Shown here in pieces: positions 54,900-64,000 of a DNA stretch of 64,000 bases (its first letter is position 1; every line of letters starts with the position of its first letter). Source of the DNA: an uncultured cyanobacterium (lineage in GTDB: Bacteria > Cyanobacteriota > Cyanobacteriia > Cyanobacteriales > Nostocaceae). The notes beneath the pieces were generated by a model. It saw only the letters and a list, made by a program, of their open reading frames with translations, had not been told where the DNA came from and did not search any database. The position numbers and the translations under genes are program-made. The DNA lies in the NCBI GenBank assembly GCA_903848645.1, contig CAINGU010000088.1, positions 1 to 64,000 of the forward strand, read 5' to 3'.

Positions 54900-57116
54900 C
54901 TATGAAAATACCTCCTCTAAACCTTCTTCAAAAAATCCTCCTGGCCATGCCTTAACGAGTTCGCCTCTCTTATTCAAAGGCATTTCGCGCACAATACTAC
55001 CTTTACTGTCTGTGTCTACAAACAAAACGGAAACATCTTCAGGGCGTACAGGTAGACAACCTTCTGGGAGTTCATTATTATAGGTTTCTCTCATCCTCCT
55101 CATAATTCTCAAAAGTAAATGTTCGCTGTGAGTTTCCAGTATAAAATTGTTTTTTTGTTCTCCAAGTGCAGACGCTATAAATACATCCCCTAGTTCTGCT
55201 TGCAGTTTGGGATGTAGATGGATTTCTGGTTGTTCAATGGCAATGAAGGCATCAGATAGACCATAACAAGAAACCAAAATAGGGATAACTTGACTTACTC
55301 CTATTCCCACGTCGCGGTGACTAACTGGGGTTTTGGTTCTCTTATCCATAAGAACTAAATCAGAAATTTTCTCACCTCTATCAGTTATCTCATTTACCCA
55401 AGTTTCTGAGACGTTATCAACATCAGTCATCATGGAAACTAATGTTTCTATTTCAGGGAGAAAATTATCGGGATTATCTAAGTTTATACCTGCTGCTTCT
55501 AAATCACCTCTCAGACGTTCTACTTGTTCTTCAATTTCACCCCCAAATCCCGCAGCATGAAAAATCAGTTTTGCGGTTAAGTCATGTAAACTTTTGGTAA
55601 GGCGTGGGTACAATTCTGTGGCTAATTGTGAATCAGATAAGAGTTTACGCACTTTCAACTCATAGGGGGTTTTCATTCTGTCACTATCCCCCAACCAAGC
55701 ATTTACTTTCTGACGCACTTCCGAGTTATTGAGTAAAATATCCCAAGCGTAACCACCGCCAGCGTACCAGTTGACATCTTGCTGGCGAGAAAAAGCAAAG
55801 TGGCGTGGTGGATAGGTGCGAAATGGTCCCAAGTATCTTAGTTTGCTAATTTCCTGCCCTATTGTATCAGTAATTGCCTCAATAAAGTTATTGAGCCGAT
55901 AAGGAAGTACAAGAAGGACTGTTTCTAGTAAATCTGCTGTTTTTCCTGGTCTGGGATTAGGTTGATAATGTGGGTTATCTCCTTCTTCTCCTACTTGTAT
56001 TTTGGTAGGTAGAAAGCGTGATACTCTTGCGGTTATCTCTGGTACAAGTAGATTAATTATTGCCTTGATTTCTTCATAGGCTTCGTCCGATACTTCACGA
56101 AATGTATTTGCTTCTAAAATTGCCTTGATTAATTCACGCATTATAGGGTGTTCATCATCAAGACTGTCTAATTGTAATCTTCCTTTGGGACGAGAACTCA
56201 TATTTAAAATTCGTCTACCATCTCCTTCGATAAAGAAAGACCTAACTCTTACTTGTCCTTTTCCTCCGCGAGTACCAATACTGACACCTACTGTTAATTT
56301 TTGAACATTTTTTAGTAAATTAATTAATTCTTGATCTGCTAAATTTATTTTTTTGGGATCTATATCTACTGCCCACTCAACTTCACTGTTAATATTACGT
56401 TTATGGATATATTGCCCAAAACCACCTAAATCAACAGATTCACCTCCGGCTTTTGTCCAATGAACATCTAATTCTCCGGTTTGAATGGCATGATGTGATA
56501 ATAATAAACTATGAAGTATGCTTGATTTTCCTGAACTGTTAGCTCCAAAAATCAAGGTAAGGGGACGCAGAGGAATATATTGGGTATCTGCAAAGGCTTT
56601 AAATTTTCCAACTCGTAAAGCAGTTATAGAATTAGAGTTTAAAGTTTGCTTATTAGATATCTTTCGTAACTTATCTAAAACTGGAAAATAGTTATAAGTA
56701 ATCCTTTGTTGTGATTTAAAATCTTGTGATTGTAAAATAATTTCATGCTCTAATGCTGCTAATACTAAACCAATTGATTGATTCTTACTGCCGCCAGTAC
56801 AATCAGCATAAATTGCGCCATTATAACCTCGTCTTTTTATATTTTCAATAATTTCTGAAGCTGCTATATACCAATCAGCAATTTCATCACTATTATTAAT
56901 AATTTGGAAATCATAACTACTTGTAACAGTTATTTTTTTTAATTCTTGTCGTAAATATTCATCTGCTGGAAAAGTTAAAACTTCTCTACCATTACGAACT
57001 ATAATATTTGACTGACTACCAAGTAAAATAATGTGATCTGGTTTAAGCTCCTGAATGGAATTTCTGATGGGATCAATAGTATTACCTATCATACTTATTA
57101 GTATTTTGTTATTCAT
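54900..57116 (-). CDS. CARF-like domain fused to an AAA (DUF3696-type) ATPase
   Basis: 738 residues. The N-terminal 150 look like a CARF/Rossmann sensor: hydrophobic ILISMIGNTI start, HIILLGS strand and the loop ADCTGGSKNQS near residue 105, close to the TGGTK loop of CRISPR-associated CARF proteins. From about 165 an ABC-type/OLD-like ATPase begins: GKFKAF, Walker A FGANSSGKSS near 186, and Walker B IAIEQPEIHLHP near 620, ending in the DUF3696-type WPGGFFEEG. It overlaps hsdS by 4 bases and is followed by a PLD-like gene. I infer a sensor ATPase that gates the PLD protein. The CARF assignment rests on the motif and needs structure prediction. Confidence 0.6.
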   Translation of the reverse strand: MNNKILISMIGNTIDPIRNSIQELKPDHIILLGSQSNIIVRNGREVLTFPADEYLRQELKKITVTSSYDFQIINNSDEIADWYIAASEIIENIKRRGYNGAIYADCTGGSKNQSIGLVLAALEHEIILQSQDFKSQQRITYNYFPVLDKLRKISNKQTLNSNSITALRVGKFKAFADTQYIPLRPLTLIFGANSSGKSSILHSLLLSHHAIQTGELDVHWTKAGGESVDLGGFGQYIHKRNINSEVEWAVDIDPKKINLADQELINLLKNVQKLTVGVSIGTRGGKGQVRVRSFFIEGDGRRILNMSSRPKGRLQLDSLDDEHPIMRELIKAILEANTFREVSDEAYEEIKAIINLLVPEITARVSRFLPTKIQVGEEGDNPHYQPNPRPGKTADLLETVLLVLPYRLNNFIEAITDTIGQEISKLRYLGPFRTYPPRHFAFSRQQDVNWYAGGGYAWDILLNNSEVRQKVNAWLGDSDRMKTPYELKVRKLLSDSQLATELYPRLTKSLHDLTAKLIFHAAGFGGEIEEQVERLRGDLEAAGINLDNPDNFLPEIETLVSMMTDVDNVSETWVNEITDRGEKISDLVLMDKRTKTPVSHRDVGIGVSQVIPILVSCYGLSDAFIAIEQPEIHLHPKLQAELGDVFIASALGEQKNNFILETHSEHLLLRIMRRMRETYNNELPEGCLPVRPEDVSVLFVDTDSKGSIVREMPLNKRGELVKAWPGGFFEEGLEEVFS

Positions 57117-58384
57117 GGTATTACTCCATTAAAATCTAGTTGTTTTGAAGAGTATATCAGTTTTGCTTGTTCTTCCATTTCTGCAAGCAGTTCTTCTATA
57201 TGTGCTTCTCGCCATTTTGCGGTAAGTTCACCAGAAAAAGCACGTTGGAGAAGAACATTAAATAATGTTTCTAGCTTTTCTTTCGTTTTACTAATACCAG
57301 CTAAACTTACTCTACACTCTGTAACTGCTATATGGAATTTCTTCAACTGTTCTTGAGAGGGAATTAAAATCGGCAGATTTAGTAATTCATCAGTATCAAA
57401 TTTTCTTGTTCCATGTCCTGCTGTACCGACTTGGGATAATATTTTACGGCTAGATGCTTTTAATGCAGCGTGTAGATATGTTGAATCAATATCACTACAA
57501 TTAGGATAAAGTGCTTTCATATCTTGATTAATTGTTAATCTAGTAGCTGCTAAAGCAATAGGAATAGTATGCGCTAGAATCATCCCCCTAACTACAATTA
57601 AGATTGCACCAGGTTCTACATATTTTATATTCGTTTCTTCTATCGCTGTTTGAGATATATGATCAATAGAATCAAAAATAATATCTTGTTTCATATCTTT
57701 GGGAGATACCCAAGGAATATCACCATCCCAATAATCTGGATTTTTTTTCGAGGGTGTTCCCCCACTTTGAATATTTACTAAACTCCCTAGAAGTTCAGTA
57801 TTAGCATCTGTCCAAGTTGACGGATCACCAAACATTTTGATGAATAGCGCAGGTAAAATGCGATCGCCTTTTGCATCAGCCTCAGCCCGCATTTTTCGCA
57901 GTACATCAGCTTGATCTAGAATCTCGACTATGCGGCGTTGTTCAGATAAAGGGGGAAGAGGGATAACCCAATTTTCTACCTGTTTTAGTGTGATTCCCTT
58001 AACAGTTGCACCAAAACCTTGCTTTTCAATAGAAGTTGATAAAGACCTTAAGTAGTGTAGCAAATATTTATTATTAATTAATTGGGAGCAAAATAAAGCT
58101 TTTAAATCCTGATTTATTGCTACATCAATAGTATTTATTGCAACCTTACCTAGTCCCATGCGTGTTGCTAGGATAATATTACCAGATGGAATTAAATTAG
58201 TAGCACTAGCTTTAATAGCTTCAGAGTTAATGTGTTCTTGAGTTTGTTCTAAATATATACCTGTCAAATCTTTGATAGTAGCCCAAGGAATATTACCATC
58301 ATAAAACTCTGGTTTGGCACGGCTGGGTGTACCTCCACCTTTGATAGTTACAATTTCTCCCAGCTTAACTAACGACCACTTCAT
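57113..58384 (-). CDS. hsdS: Type I restriction-modification specificity subunit HsdS
   Basis: 423 residues with two target-recognition domains separated by conserved helices: the first TRD starts LVKLGEIVTIKGGGTPSRA, the second LLGSLVNIQSGGTPSKK near residue 195; PLSEQRRIVEILDQAD in the centre and a related QEQLKKFHIAV near the end are the coiled-coil spacers. It sets DNA specificity for both methylation and cleavage. It overlaps hsdM by 4 bases on the left side of the operon and the CARF-ATPase by 4. Confidence 0.9.
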   Translation of the reverse strand: MKWSLVKLGEIVTIKGGGTPSRAKPEFYDGNIPWATIKDLTGIYLEQTQEHINSEAIKASATNLIPSGNIILATRMGLGKVAINTIDVAINQDLKALFCSQLINNKYLLHYLRSLSTSIEKQGFGATVKGITLKQVENWVIPLPPLSEQRRIVEILDQADVLRKMRAEADAKGDRILPALFIKMFGDPSTWTDANTELLGSLVNIQSGGTPSKKNPDYWDGDIPWVSPKDMKQDIIFDSIDHISQTAIEETNIKYVEPGAILIVVRGMILAHTIPIALAATRLTINQDMKALYPNCSDIDSTYLHAALKASSRKILSQVGTAGHGTRKFDTDELLNLPILIPSQEQLKKFHIAVTECRVSLAGISKTKEKLETLFNVLLQRAFSGELTAKWREAHIEELLAEMEEQAKLIYSSKQLDFNGVIP

Positions 58385-60036
58385 GAAACTGCCTCCACAT
58401 CACAAAGCAGCTTTTCTAAACCAGATGCAATACCTTTCTCAATTTCCAAAACTTCTCGAATCAAATCAACCGGATCATCATCAGAAACAGCCTCAGTTAC
58501 TTGTGGCTTATAACGCCCAGCCGCTAAATTATAATCATTTTCAGTAATAGTATCCAAAGATGCCCACCAACATCGGGGTTCATCACTTCCAGACTTTAAC
58601 AACTCCCCCTTTTCAAAACCTGGAGGCTGCATAAAACCAGATTCCCGATAAACCTGCCACTGCTTTAATAAATTAGGAATATCATTAAGTTCTGGCGTTT
58701 CTGGCCTACCACCCCCAGAAATCTTATCAGGATCGTAACCATCATTTTTAACTTCATAGAACCAAACTTGATTCACCTGACGCACCGCAGACTCCAAAGG
58801 ATTGCGAATTACTAACACCGCCGTTTTCACCCCCGTATATGGCTTAAACACCCCCGCCGGTAAAGAAACTACCGCCAATAAATCAAATTCTGTCAACAGT
58901 TTTTTCCGCAAATCCACATGAGCGCCCGTAGAACCAAATAGTAATCCTTCTGGCACAACTATCGCACACATTCCACCCGCTACCAAAGACTTCATGATTG
59001 CAGCTAAAAACAGCAATTCACTTTTTTTGGAATTTGTCGGTAAATCCCCACGAATAGAATCTTTCGGTAACGTTCCCGCAAAAGGGGGATTATCAAACAT
59101 TACCTTATAGCGACGACGCAAATCATCTTCTGTCAGTCCTCCCATATCTGACAAAACATTTGCTACTTTTAATTTAGCGTTGCGAATTCCATGCAGTACC
59201 AAATTCATCATCGAAATTCGCATCATTTGCCGAGAAACATCAAAGCCATAAATTGACTCTTCCAAAAGTTTCCAGTCAGGTAATCTATCCCCATTTCCCT
59301 TGCGATAAGTTTGCAGATTGGGAATTTGTTGTTTTGCTTCTGATAAACTTAATCCTTTTTTTTCTAGCCAATCTTCACCATAAATCGGTACTTCTATAGG
59401 ATTTTCACTATATTTAGCTAATATATATTCAATACTATCAATTAAAAAACCTGCTGTTCCACAAGCCAAATCGCAAATAGTATCCCCCAAATCAGGATCA
59501 ACCATTTCCACCATAAACGCCCGTATTTGTCGGGGAGTACGGAATTGACCATTAAGCGCGGATTGACCTAAATGGGTTAATAAATACTCAAAAATATCAC
59601 CTTTGACATCCTGACCCATTTTCAATAATTCTAAAGTATCGAGTTCATCAACTACCAACTTGAGAACATTTGGATCATTAATTTCTAAAACTGCATCGCG
59701 GAAATATTCTGCCACTTTTGGCTCATCTTTCACCAAAGAATTTGCCATATAGGGGAAAACTTCATCTCGCAGAAAGTCCCGCAGTTCAAGACCACTCTTG
59801 AAACGCCATTTTGACCAGCGATAACGTTCTGCTTGCTGAGGAAATAGTAATTTAGCATTATTACTATTACTACCCGTGAGACGGGCGCGTAATTCCCGAT
59901 TTGCTTCTTCTTCATCCAACAACTTCAGGTATATCAGATAAGAAATCTGCTCAATGTAGGTGACAGGATTTGTTACCCCACCAGCCCATAAAGTATCAGT
60001 AATATGTTTGAGTTTGCGACGAATTTCTTGATCCAT
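58381..60036 (-). CDS. hsdM: Type I DNA methyltransferase subunit HsdM
   Basis: 551 residues from ATG 60036, chosen because a gaggg ribosome-binding site lies just upstream, at the end of hsdR, and because MDQEIRRKLKHITDTLW is the typical family start; an upstream ATG at 60066 exists. The N6-adenine methyltransferase motifs are DLACGTAGFLID (motif I, near 190; DLACGTAG differs slightly from the usual DPACGTGG) and FDNPPF (motif IV, near 318). It modifies host DNA with HsdS. It lies after hsdR, contrary to the frequent R-M-S order being the same here: R, M, S. Confidence 0.9.
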   Translation of the reverse strand: MDQEIRRKLKHITDTLWAGGVTNPVTYIEQISYLIYLKLLDEEEANRELRARLTGSNSNNAKLLFPQQAERYRWSKWRFKSGLELRDFLRDEVFPYMANSLVKDEPKVAEYFRDAVLEINDPNVLKLVVDELDTLELLKMGQDVKGDIFEYLLTHLGQSALNGQFRTPRQIRAFMVEMVDPDLGDTICDLACGTAGFLIDSIEYILAKYSENPIEVPIYGEDWLEKKGLSLSEAKQQIPNLQTYRKGNGDRLPDWKLLEESIYGFDVSRQMMRISMMNLVLHGIRNAKLKVANVLSDMGGLTEDDLRRRYKVMFDNPPFAGTLPKDSIRGDLPTNSKKSELLFLAAIMKSLVAGGMCAIVVPEGLLFGSTGAHVDLRKKLLTEFDLLAVVSLPAGVFKPYTGVKTAVLVIRNPLESAVRQVNQVWFYEVKNDGYDPDKISGGGRPETPELNDIPNLLKQWQVYRESGFMQPPGFEKGELLKSGSDEPRCWWASLDTITENDYNLAAGRYKPQVTEAVSDDDPVDLIREVLEIEKGIASGLEKLLCDVEAVS

Positions 60037-60043
60037 GTTGTTT

Positions 60044-62272
60044 TTAGCCCTCTGTACCTGTAGCATCCACCGCGAACACAGAACGGTTTAATTCATCAAA
60101 AATATCCCGTAATCCCTGCTCACCAAACAGTTCTATACCTAAACCAGCCGCATTGAGAACTGAAAGGGGTGGTAAGAATAGATCATCTATGGTTATCTGT
60201 CCTTTGGCAATACCCCGATTTTTTAATAATGAGAGATACTGAGCTTGGGCAGGTGCGAAAGAGTGAGAAACCAACCAAGCTCTAAAGTTTTCTTCTAGTA
60301 ATTCTTCCTGGCTTTTCAGCTTTAATATTCCCAATGCAGCCCGAATAAAATCAATTAGATTGCCATTATAACTGCGATAAGCTCGCTTGAGATTATCTTC
60401 ATTAAAGTAGTATCGGGGTGTATTCAAACGCCGTACCAGTTCCGTTTCTTCTGTTTCTGTCAACAATTCTCCATCCCGAATTTTCTGGAGTGTAGGATCA
60501 TTAATTACAGCAGATTGAATAGTTTGCTCCCAGTTGGTGACATAATCACGTTTATCAACCCGTTCCCCTTCTGTACCTACTTCTACATAACTAACATATT
60601 GCTGCCATCTATCCCTAAGTCCTAATTCAATTAATTCTGAACGGGGACGGGATTGTTGAGTTTTGCTTTTATTTGATACGTGACCTCTACCAGTATCAGC
60701 ATAAATATCAGTATCACTATCATTAAAATATTCGTGATTTCCGAAAAAATCATAAATAACAAATTTCTGTTTATCAATATGTGGCGCGGTTCTTGTCCCC
60801 CGTCCACGAATCTGCTGATAAAGAATCGGACTTCGCACAGTGCGACACATCACTAAATGCAAAACTTCTCGACAGTTAAAACCAGTATTGAGCATATCAA
60901 CACTGACTGCAACTTGTGGATAATTCTCATCTTTGAATTGGCGAATTAAATCATCAGCATTAGCAACATCACTGGTAATTACTTGAGCATAATTTCCCTT
61001 ACATTCTGGATGTAATTCGTTCAGATATCTAGTTAACCGTGCCGCATGATTTTTTGTCAAAGCAAATACTATTGATTTACCGGGACCAATTTTTTGTCCT
61101 GGTGCTAATTCTTGGTAATTATCCCAAGCCAGTCTATCAAATTCCTGCATCATTAGGCGGTTACTGTCCTCATTCGTCCATTTGCGTTCAAAGGCTGCTG
61201 GATCATAATAGACATCATCTACTTCAGCACCTTCGGCAATAATTTCAGTGATGCCAGTAGCGAACCGATAGGGAATAAGATATTTTTGTTCAAATGCCGT
61301 TTGAATAGGGTAGGTAAAATCTGGCTGCTCATTGCGGCAGTTGTAAAAATCAAAAGTATTCCGTTCAATGTAAGCTGCTGGTGTGGCAGTTAATCCAATA
61401 TGGAAGGCATCAAAATGAGTCAGTGCCGTTTGCCAAATCCCATAAATTGAACGATGACATTCATCAGCTACAACTACATCAAAATAGCCGCTAGTAAACT
61501 CCTGATAACGGCTAATCATGGTTTGGAGTAGGCAAACTGTAATTTGCTGCTCCTGCCGGATTACACTTGGTTTGAGCCAGTAGCTACCATACTGATTTAA
61601 AACATCTTGAATTGCTTCTAATGCCTGTTTTGCTAGTTGTTCTCTATCTACTAAAAACAGGATTTTTTCAGCATATCCCGATTGAATCAGGCGTTTTAAT
61701 TGCAAGCAAATTAAATCAGTTTTACCTGTGCCTGTAGGCAATTCCAGTAAAAATCGCCGTTTGCCCAATTCAACGGCATGATCCATCGCTTGCATAGTTT
61801 CCTTTTGATAAGGACGGACGAAGCGAGTTTCTCCCTGTCGAGTGTAATATTCAGGAATTTCAATAGTAGCAAGGGGTTGACGAGTTGAGCGCATTTCCAC
61901 TAATCGCTCTAAATCTCGCCGTGAGAAAAAAGAATTAACAATCCGGGCATCATCATTTTGATAGTCCCAGAAATAAATTAGTTCACCATTACTGAGAAAA
62001 ATAAACGGTGCTTGCAACTTTTGGGCGTAGGGAAGTGCTTGATTTTTAGCGACATAAGGCTCAATAGCCCGTTTCTTAGCTTCAATTACTGCCAAATGAC
62101 GACCCCTTTGATCAAGCAGTACATAATCGGCTCTACCTCTCCCACCATCTGCCATTTGAGCCGAAACCTCAGTCTTTACCTGAGATTTATCAGCCGGATT
62201 CCATCCTGCTTGGCGGAGAAGATCATCAATATTAATTCGTGCGTCTGTCTCTTTGCTAAAATCGCTCATCAA
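60044..62272 (-). CDS. hsdR: Type I restriction endonuclease subunit HsdR (EcoEI-like)
   Basis: 742 residues, the size of the EcoEI-type (type IB) subfamily. The N-terminal HSDR domain has GRGRADYVLLD and VIEAKKR (nuclease D-x-x-Q-like K). The helicase core has Walker A PTGTGKTD near 178, DECHRSIYG near 269 and LTATPAA near 289, with RGRGTRTAPH as motif VI. ATP-driven translocation and cleavage of unmethylated DNA. The start (MMSDFSKETDARIN) has two adjacent ATGs at 62272 and 62269. It is the first gene of the five-gene operon. Confidence 0.9.
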   Translation of the reverse strand: MMSDFSKETDARINIDDLLRQAGWNPADKSQVKTEVSAQMADGGRGRADYVLLDQRGRHLAVIEAKKRAIEPYVAKNQALPYAQKLQAPFIFLSNGELIYFWDYQNDDARIVNSFFSRRDLERLVEMRSTRQPLATIEIPEYYTRQGETRFVRPYQKETMQAMDHAVELGKRRFLLELPTGTGKTDLICLQLKRLIQSGYAEKILFLVDREQLAKQALEAIQDVLNQYGSYWLKPSVIRQEQQITVCLLQTMISRYQEFTSGYFDVVVADECHRSIYGIWQTALTHFDAFHIGLTATPAAYIERNTFDFYNCRNEQPDFTYPIQTAFEQKYLIPYRFATGITEIIAEGAEVDDVYYDPAAFERKWTNEDSNRLMMQEFDRLAWDNYQELAPGQKIGPGKSIVFALTKNHAARLTRYLNELHPECKGNYAQVITSDVANADDLIRQFKDENYPQVAVSVDMLNTGFNCREVLHLVMCRTVRSPILYQQIRGRGTRTAPHIDKQKFVIYDFFGNHEYFNDSDTDIYADTGRGHVSNKSKTQQSRPRSELIELGLRDRWQQYVSYVEVGTEGERVDKRDYVTNWEQTIQSAVINDPTLQKIRDGELLTETEETELVRRLNTPRYYFNEDNLKRAYRSYNGNLIDFIRAALGILKLKSQEELLEENFRAWLVSHSFAPAQAQYLSLLKNRGIAKGQITIDDLFLPPLSVLNAAGLGIELFGEQGLRDIFDELNRSVFAVDATGTEG

Positions 62273-62635
62273 TTCACTCCTGTCTTACCAAAATTAGCAC
62301 GAAGTCATGAGATTAAATACTTTTTCTGCTTTATTCAGCAAGATTTAGCTGGTTTCCAACTTCAGTGCTAACTGTTGATAAATTTCGTCTAACCACACGG
62401 GAATTATAGTTTACCTTTATCTAGGGATGCGTATAAACAAAACGCTATGTAAAGTTCCTACGTTGTGGGTTGATAGCTGGTGTTATCGGTGTTTTTTGCC
62501 GTTTGGGGAGATGGATTAAGTATGCCGATCATTAATGTTTGTGACAAAAAATGTTGTAATTCTTAAAACATAGCATCAGATCGTGATATATAAATTACTA
62601 ATTCATTCTTAATTTCAATAGCAGTCAACACAAGC
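62273..62635. other. Divergent promoter region between RM operon and ABC-3C operon
   Basis: 363 bases between divergent operons. A 119-codon frame crossing 62012-62371 is the shadow of hsdR. No gene; the promoters of both operons must lie here, but I cannot name the boxes. Confidence 0.4.
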
Positions 62636-63877
62636 ATGAGTCAACAATTAACACCCGAAAATCAATTAAGTAAAGATCCTGGAGACGATACACAAAGGCG
62701 TTTTCGCTATCAAGCTGCATATGCCGCTATCATGTCTTTATCATTACTCGATGAAGATTCAAGGGTTAGCCTTATATATTGTGAACACCATGAGGATGTA
62801 TTAATAAAACGAAAAGATGATACTTTTATTGGAATTCAAGTTAAAACTAGAGCTAGTGGCAAAATTCCATTCAAAACAAATGATGAGGAAGTAGTTAATT
62901 CTATAAAGCGATTTGTTGAGCATGAAATGAAGTTTGGTGATTCCTGTTTTATTAGATATAATTTAGTCGCTAATTGTGGTTTTTGGTATGATGAAAAAAA
63001 TGGCAGTAACTTTAAATATATATTGGAACTTGCTAAAAATGATGATAGACAAAATGCAACATTAGATAGATTTATAAAAAATATATTAACTCTATTACCT
63101 TTATCCTCTCAGGAAATTATAATAAATGTATTACAAAAAACTGATTTAGTAACATCTCCTGGATTAGATGATATAGAATCAAATCTCCTTAATTTATTAA
63201 CTAAAATTCCCAATCTTAAAGAATCAAAAGTTGAATATGTTACTGATATTACAAAAAAACTTATTGATAAATGTTTAAATGCTGCTTCTCTTGTCCATAA
63301 TTCTCCAAAAATAGGTTATTTCTCTATTCTTGAAAATCCCGAAGATGAAAAATTAAAATTAATTATTAAGGGAAAACAAATCACCAAAGAAAGTATTTTA
63401 AATCTTATTAAAGAAGTCACGGAAGATGTCGATAAATCACTTCTTTTAGCATCCAGTTCACTTTCTCAAATGCCGAAAGGAATAAAAAAACTTGTAATAA
63501 AAATGGAGCATGGAGGATTATCAAAAGAGAATATTGAACTTGCCGGAGACCATAAAACTTCTGCTGAATTTCAGTTGGTTTTTTGGGAGAAAAAACATGG
63601 ATTTTCTAAGGCTGACAGTCATTATCAACACGTAAAAACTATAGTTCGTACTCAGTGTCAAGAAGCATACGATGTTACAATAAGTGACGAGGAACTATTT
63701 GGTTTAAAAATGTTAAATGAAGTAAGAAAGCGGCTTAAAATAATACATGAGGAAGATAAATCTTCATTATTTAACTTAAGATATGAACATTTACTCGGTA
63801 TTTGTTCAATTTTGACTGAAGAATGTAAAATATGGTGGAGTAAAAAATTTGATATAGATGGAGAGGTAAAATCATGA
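62636..63877 (+). CDS. DUF4297-type nuclease/effector of an ABC-three-component system
   Basis: 413 residues. The N-terminus matches DUF4297 (Cap4-like PD-(D/E)xK nucleases): DPGDDTQRRFRYQAAYAA, the Glu-Asp of CEHHEDVLIK near 49-57 and the Gln-Lys of IGIQVKTRASG near 66-72. After a helical linker the C-terminal 130 residues (AEFQLVFWEKKHGF onwards) resemble the ABC-three-component system C-terminal domain. The end overlaps the next gene's ATG in an ATGA arrangement. The active-site residues are present. The ABC-type ATPase expected as third component would lie beyond the window. Confidence 0.65.
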   Translation: MSQQLTPENQLSKDPGDDTQRRFRYQAAYAAIMSLSLLDEDSRVSLIYCEHHEDVLIKRKDDTFIGIQVKTRASGKIPFKTNDEEVVNSIKRFVEHEMKFGDSCFIRYNLVANCGFWYDEKNGSNFKYILELAKNDDRQNATLDRFIKNILTLLPLSSQEIIINVLQKTDLVTSPGLDDIESNLLNLLTKIPNLKESKVEYVTDITKKLIDKCLNAASLVHNSPKIGYFSILENPEDEKLKLIIKGKQITKESILNLIKEVTEDVDKSLLLASSSLSQMPKGIKKLVIKMEHGGLSKENIELAGDHKTSAEFQLVFWEKKHGFSKADSHYQHVKTIVRTQCQEAYDVTISDEELFGLKMLNEVRKRLKIIHEEDKSSLFNLRYEHLLGICSILTEECKIWWSKKFDIDGEVKS

Positions 63878-64000
63878 GTATATTCTTAACTATTTCTAAT
63901 ATAGAAAATGACGAAAATTTACATTTAGGAAGATTATTGATTTTACTAGAAGCTTTCAAAAATAAATCTGCAAAAATTGATAGCTTTTCAAAATTAGCAG
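63874..64000 (+). CDS. ABC-three-component middle component, cut by the window edge
   Basis: 42 residues are visible from ATG 63874 (ggagagg upstream). The segment LHLGRLLILLEAF, followed by IDSFSKLA, resembles the start of middle-component proteins of ABC-3C systems, a helix-turn-helix-like fold. The rest is outside the window. Confidence 0.55.
   Translation, partial: MSIFLTISNIENDENLHLGRLLILLEAFKNKSAKIDSFSKLA

Noticed and set aside
54900-57116. Gabija or PARIS ATPase
   Set aside because: No TOPRIM domain at the C-terminus and no UvrD or DUF4435 partner; the partner is PLD-like.

Overview
The window looks like an accessory (genomic-island or large-plasmid) region of a filamentous, probably nostocalean, cyanobacterium. 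The DNA is AT-rich and carries scattered HIP1 octamers (gcgatcgc, for example near 7584, 7939, 12779, 34315, 38158, 51878 and 57858). It also carries cyanobacterial short dispersed repeats, several miniature elements, IS200/IS605 TnpB genes and plasmid-type hypothetical genes. I see no rRNA, tRNA or CRISPR array. The names below come from motif recognition in the translated sequence, not from database searches.

Layout. 1-8.5 kb: a type IV secretion (conjugation) gene set on the + strand, in the order VirB4-like ATPase (5' end outside the window), secreted VirB5/TrbJ-like protein, VirB6/TrbL-like membrane protein, VirB8/TraE-like protein, VirB10-like protein and VirB9-like protein. 8.5-17.6 kb: three overlapping genes on the - strand. 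They are an Hsp90-like (GHKL) ATPase, a 1960-residue protein with sacsin-like repeats, a second GHKL ATPase and a C-terminal DarT-type ADP-ribosyltransferase domain, and a DarG-type macrodomain protein. I regard this as the best candidate for an undescribed conflict system. 17.6-21.3 kb: decayed helicase fragment, miniature elements, an MntA/HepT toxin-antitoxin pair and a TnpB gene. 21.4-26.2 kb: a coiled-coil protein and a divergent HTH regulator separated by iteron-like repeats, a run of small hypotheticals, and a fasciclin gene. 26.5-28.1 kb: housekeeping-like genes (DUF2243, CutA, TenA). 28.1-30.5 kb: a TnpB gene split by an IS630-type insertion. 30.5-34.6 kb: miniature elements, a MazEF-type pair, FMN reductase and a tyrosine recombinase. 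34.4-43.3 kb: a block bounded by 142-bp direct repeats, holding a desaturase, RecD2 and a deletion derivative of a Tn7-like transposon (fused TnsA-TnsB, TnsC).

43.6-64 kb is a dense defence island. It has a three-gene operon ending in a DruE-like DUF1998 helicase, and a Panacea/PemK toxin-antitoxin pair. It also has a five-gene - strand operon in which a type I restriction-modification system (hsdR, hsdM, hsdS) runs directly into a CARF-like/AAA ATPase and a phospholipase D-like nuclease. Last is the start of an ABC-three-component system with a DUF4297 nuclease, cut by the right edge.

How the genes fit together: the conjugation genes, recombinase and transposon remnants explain how the region moves and rearranges. 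The defence and toxin-antitoxin modules are the cargo. In the three multi-gene defence operons the genes overlap or nearly touch, which suggests co-translation of subunits of one machine.
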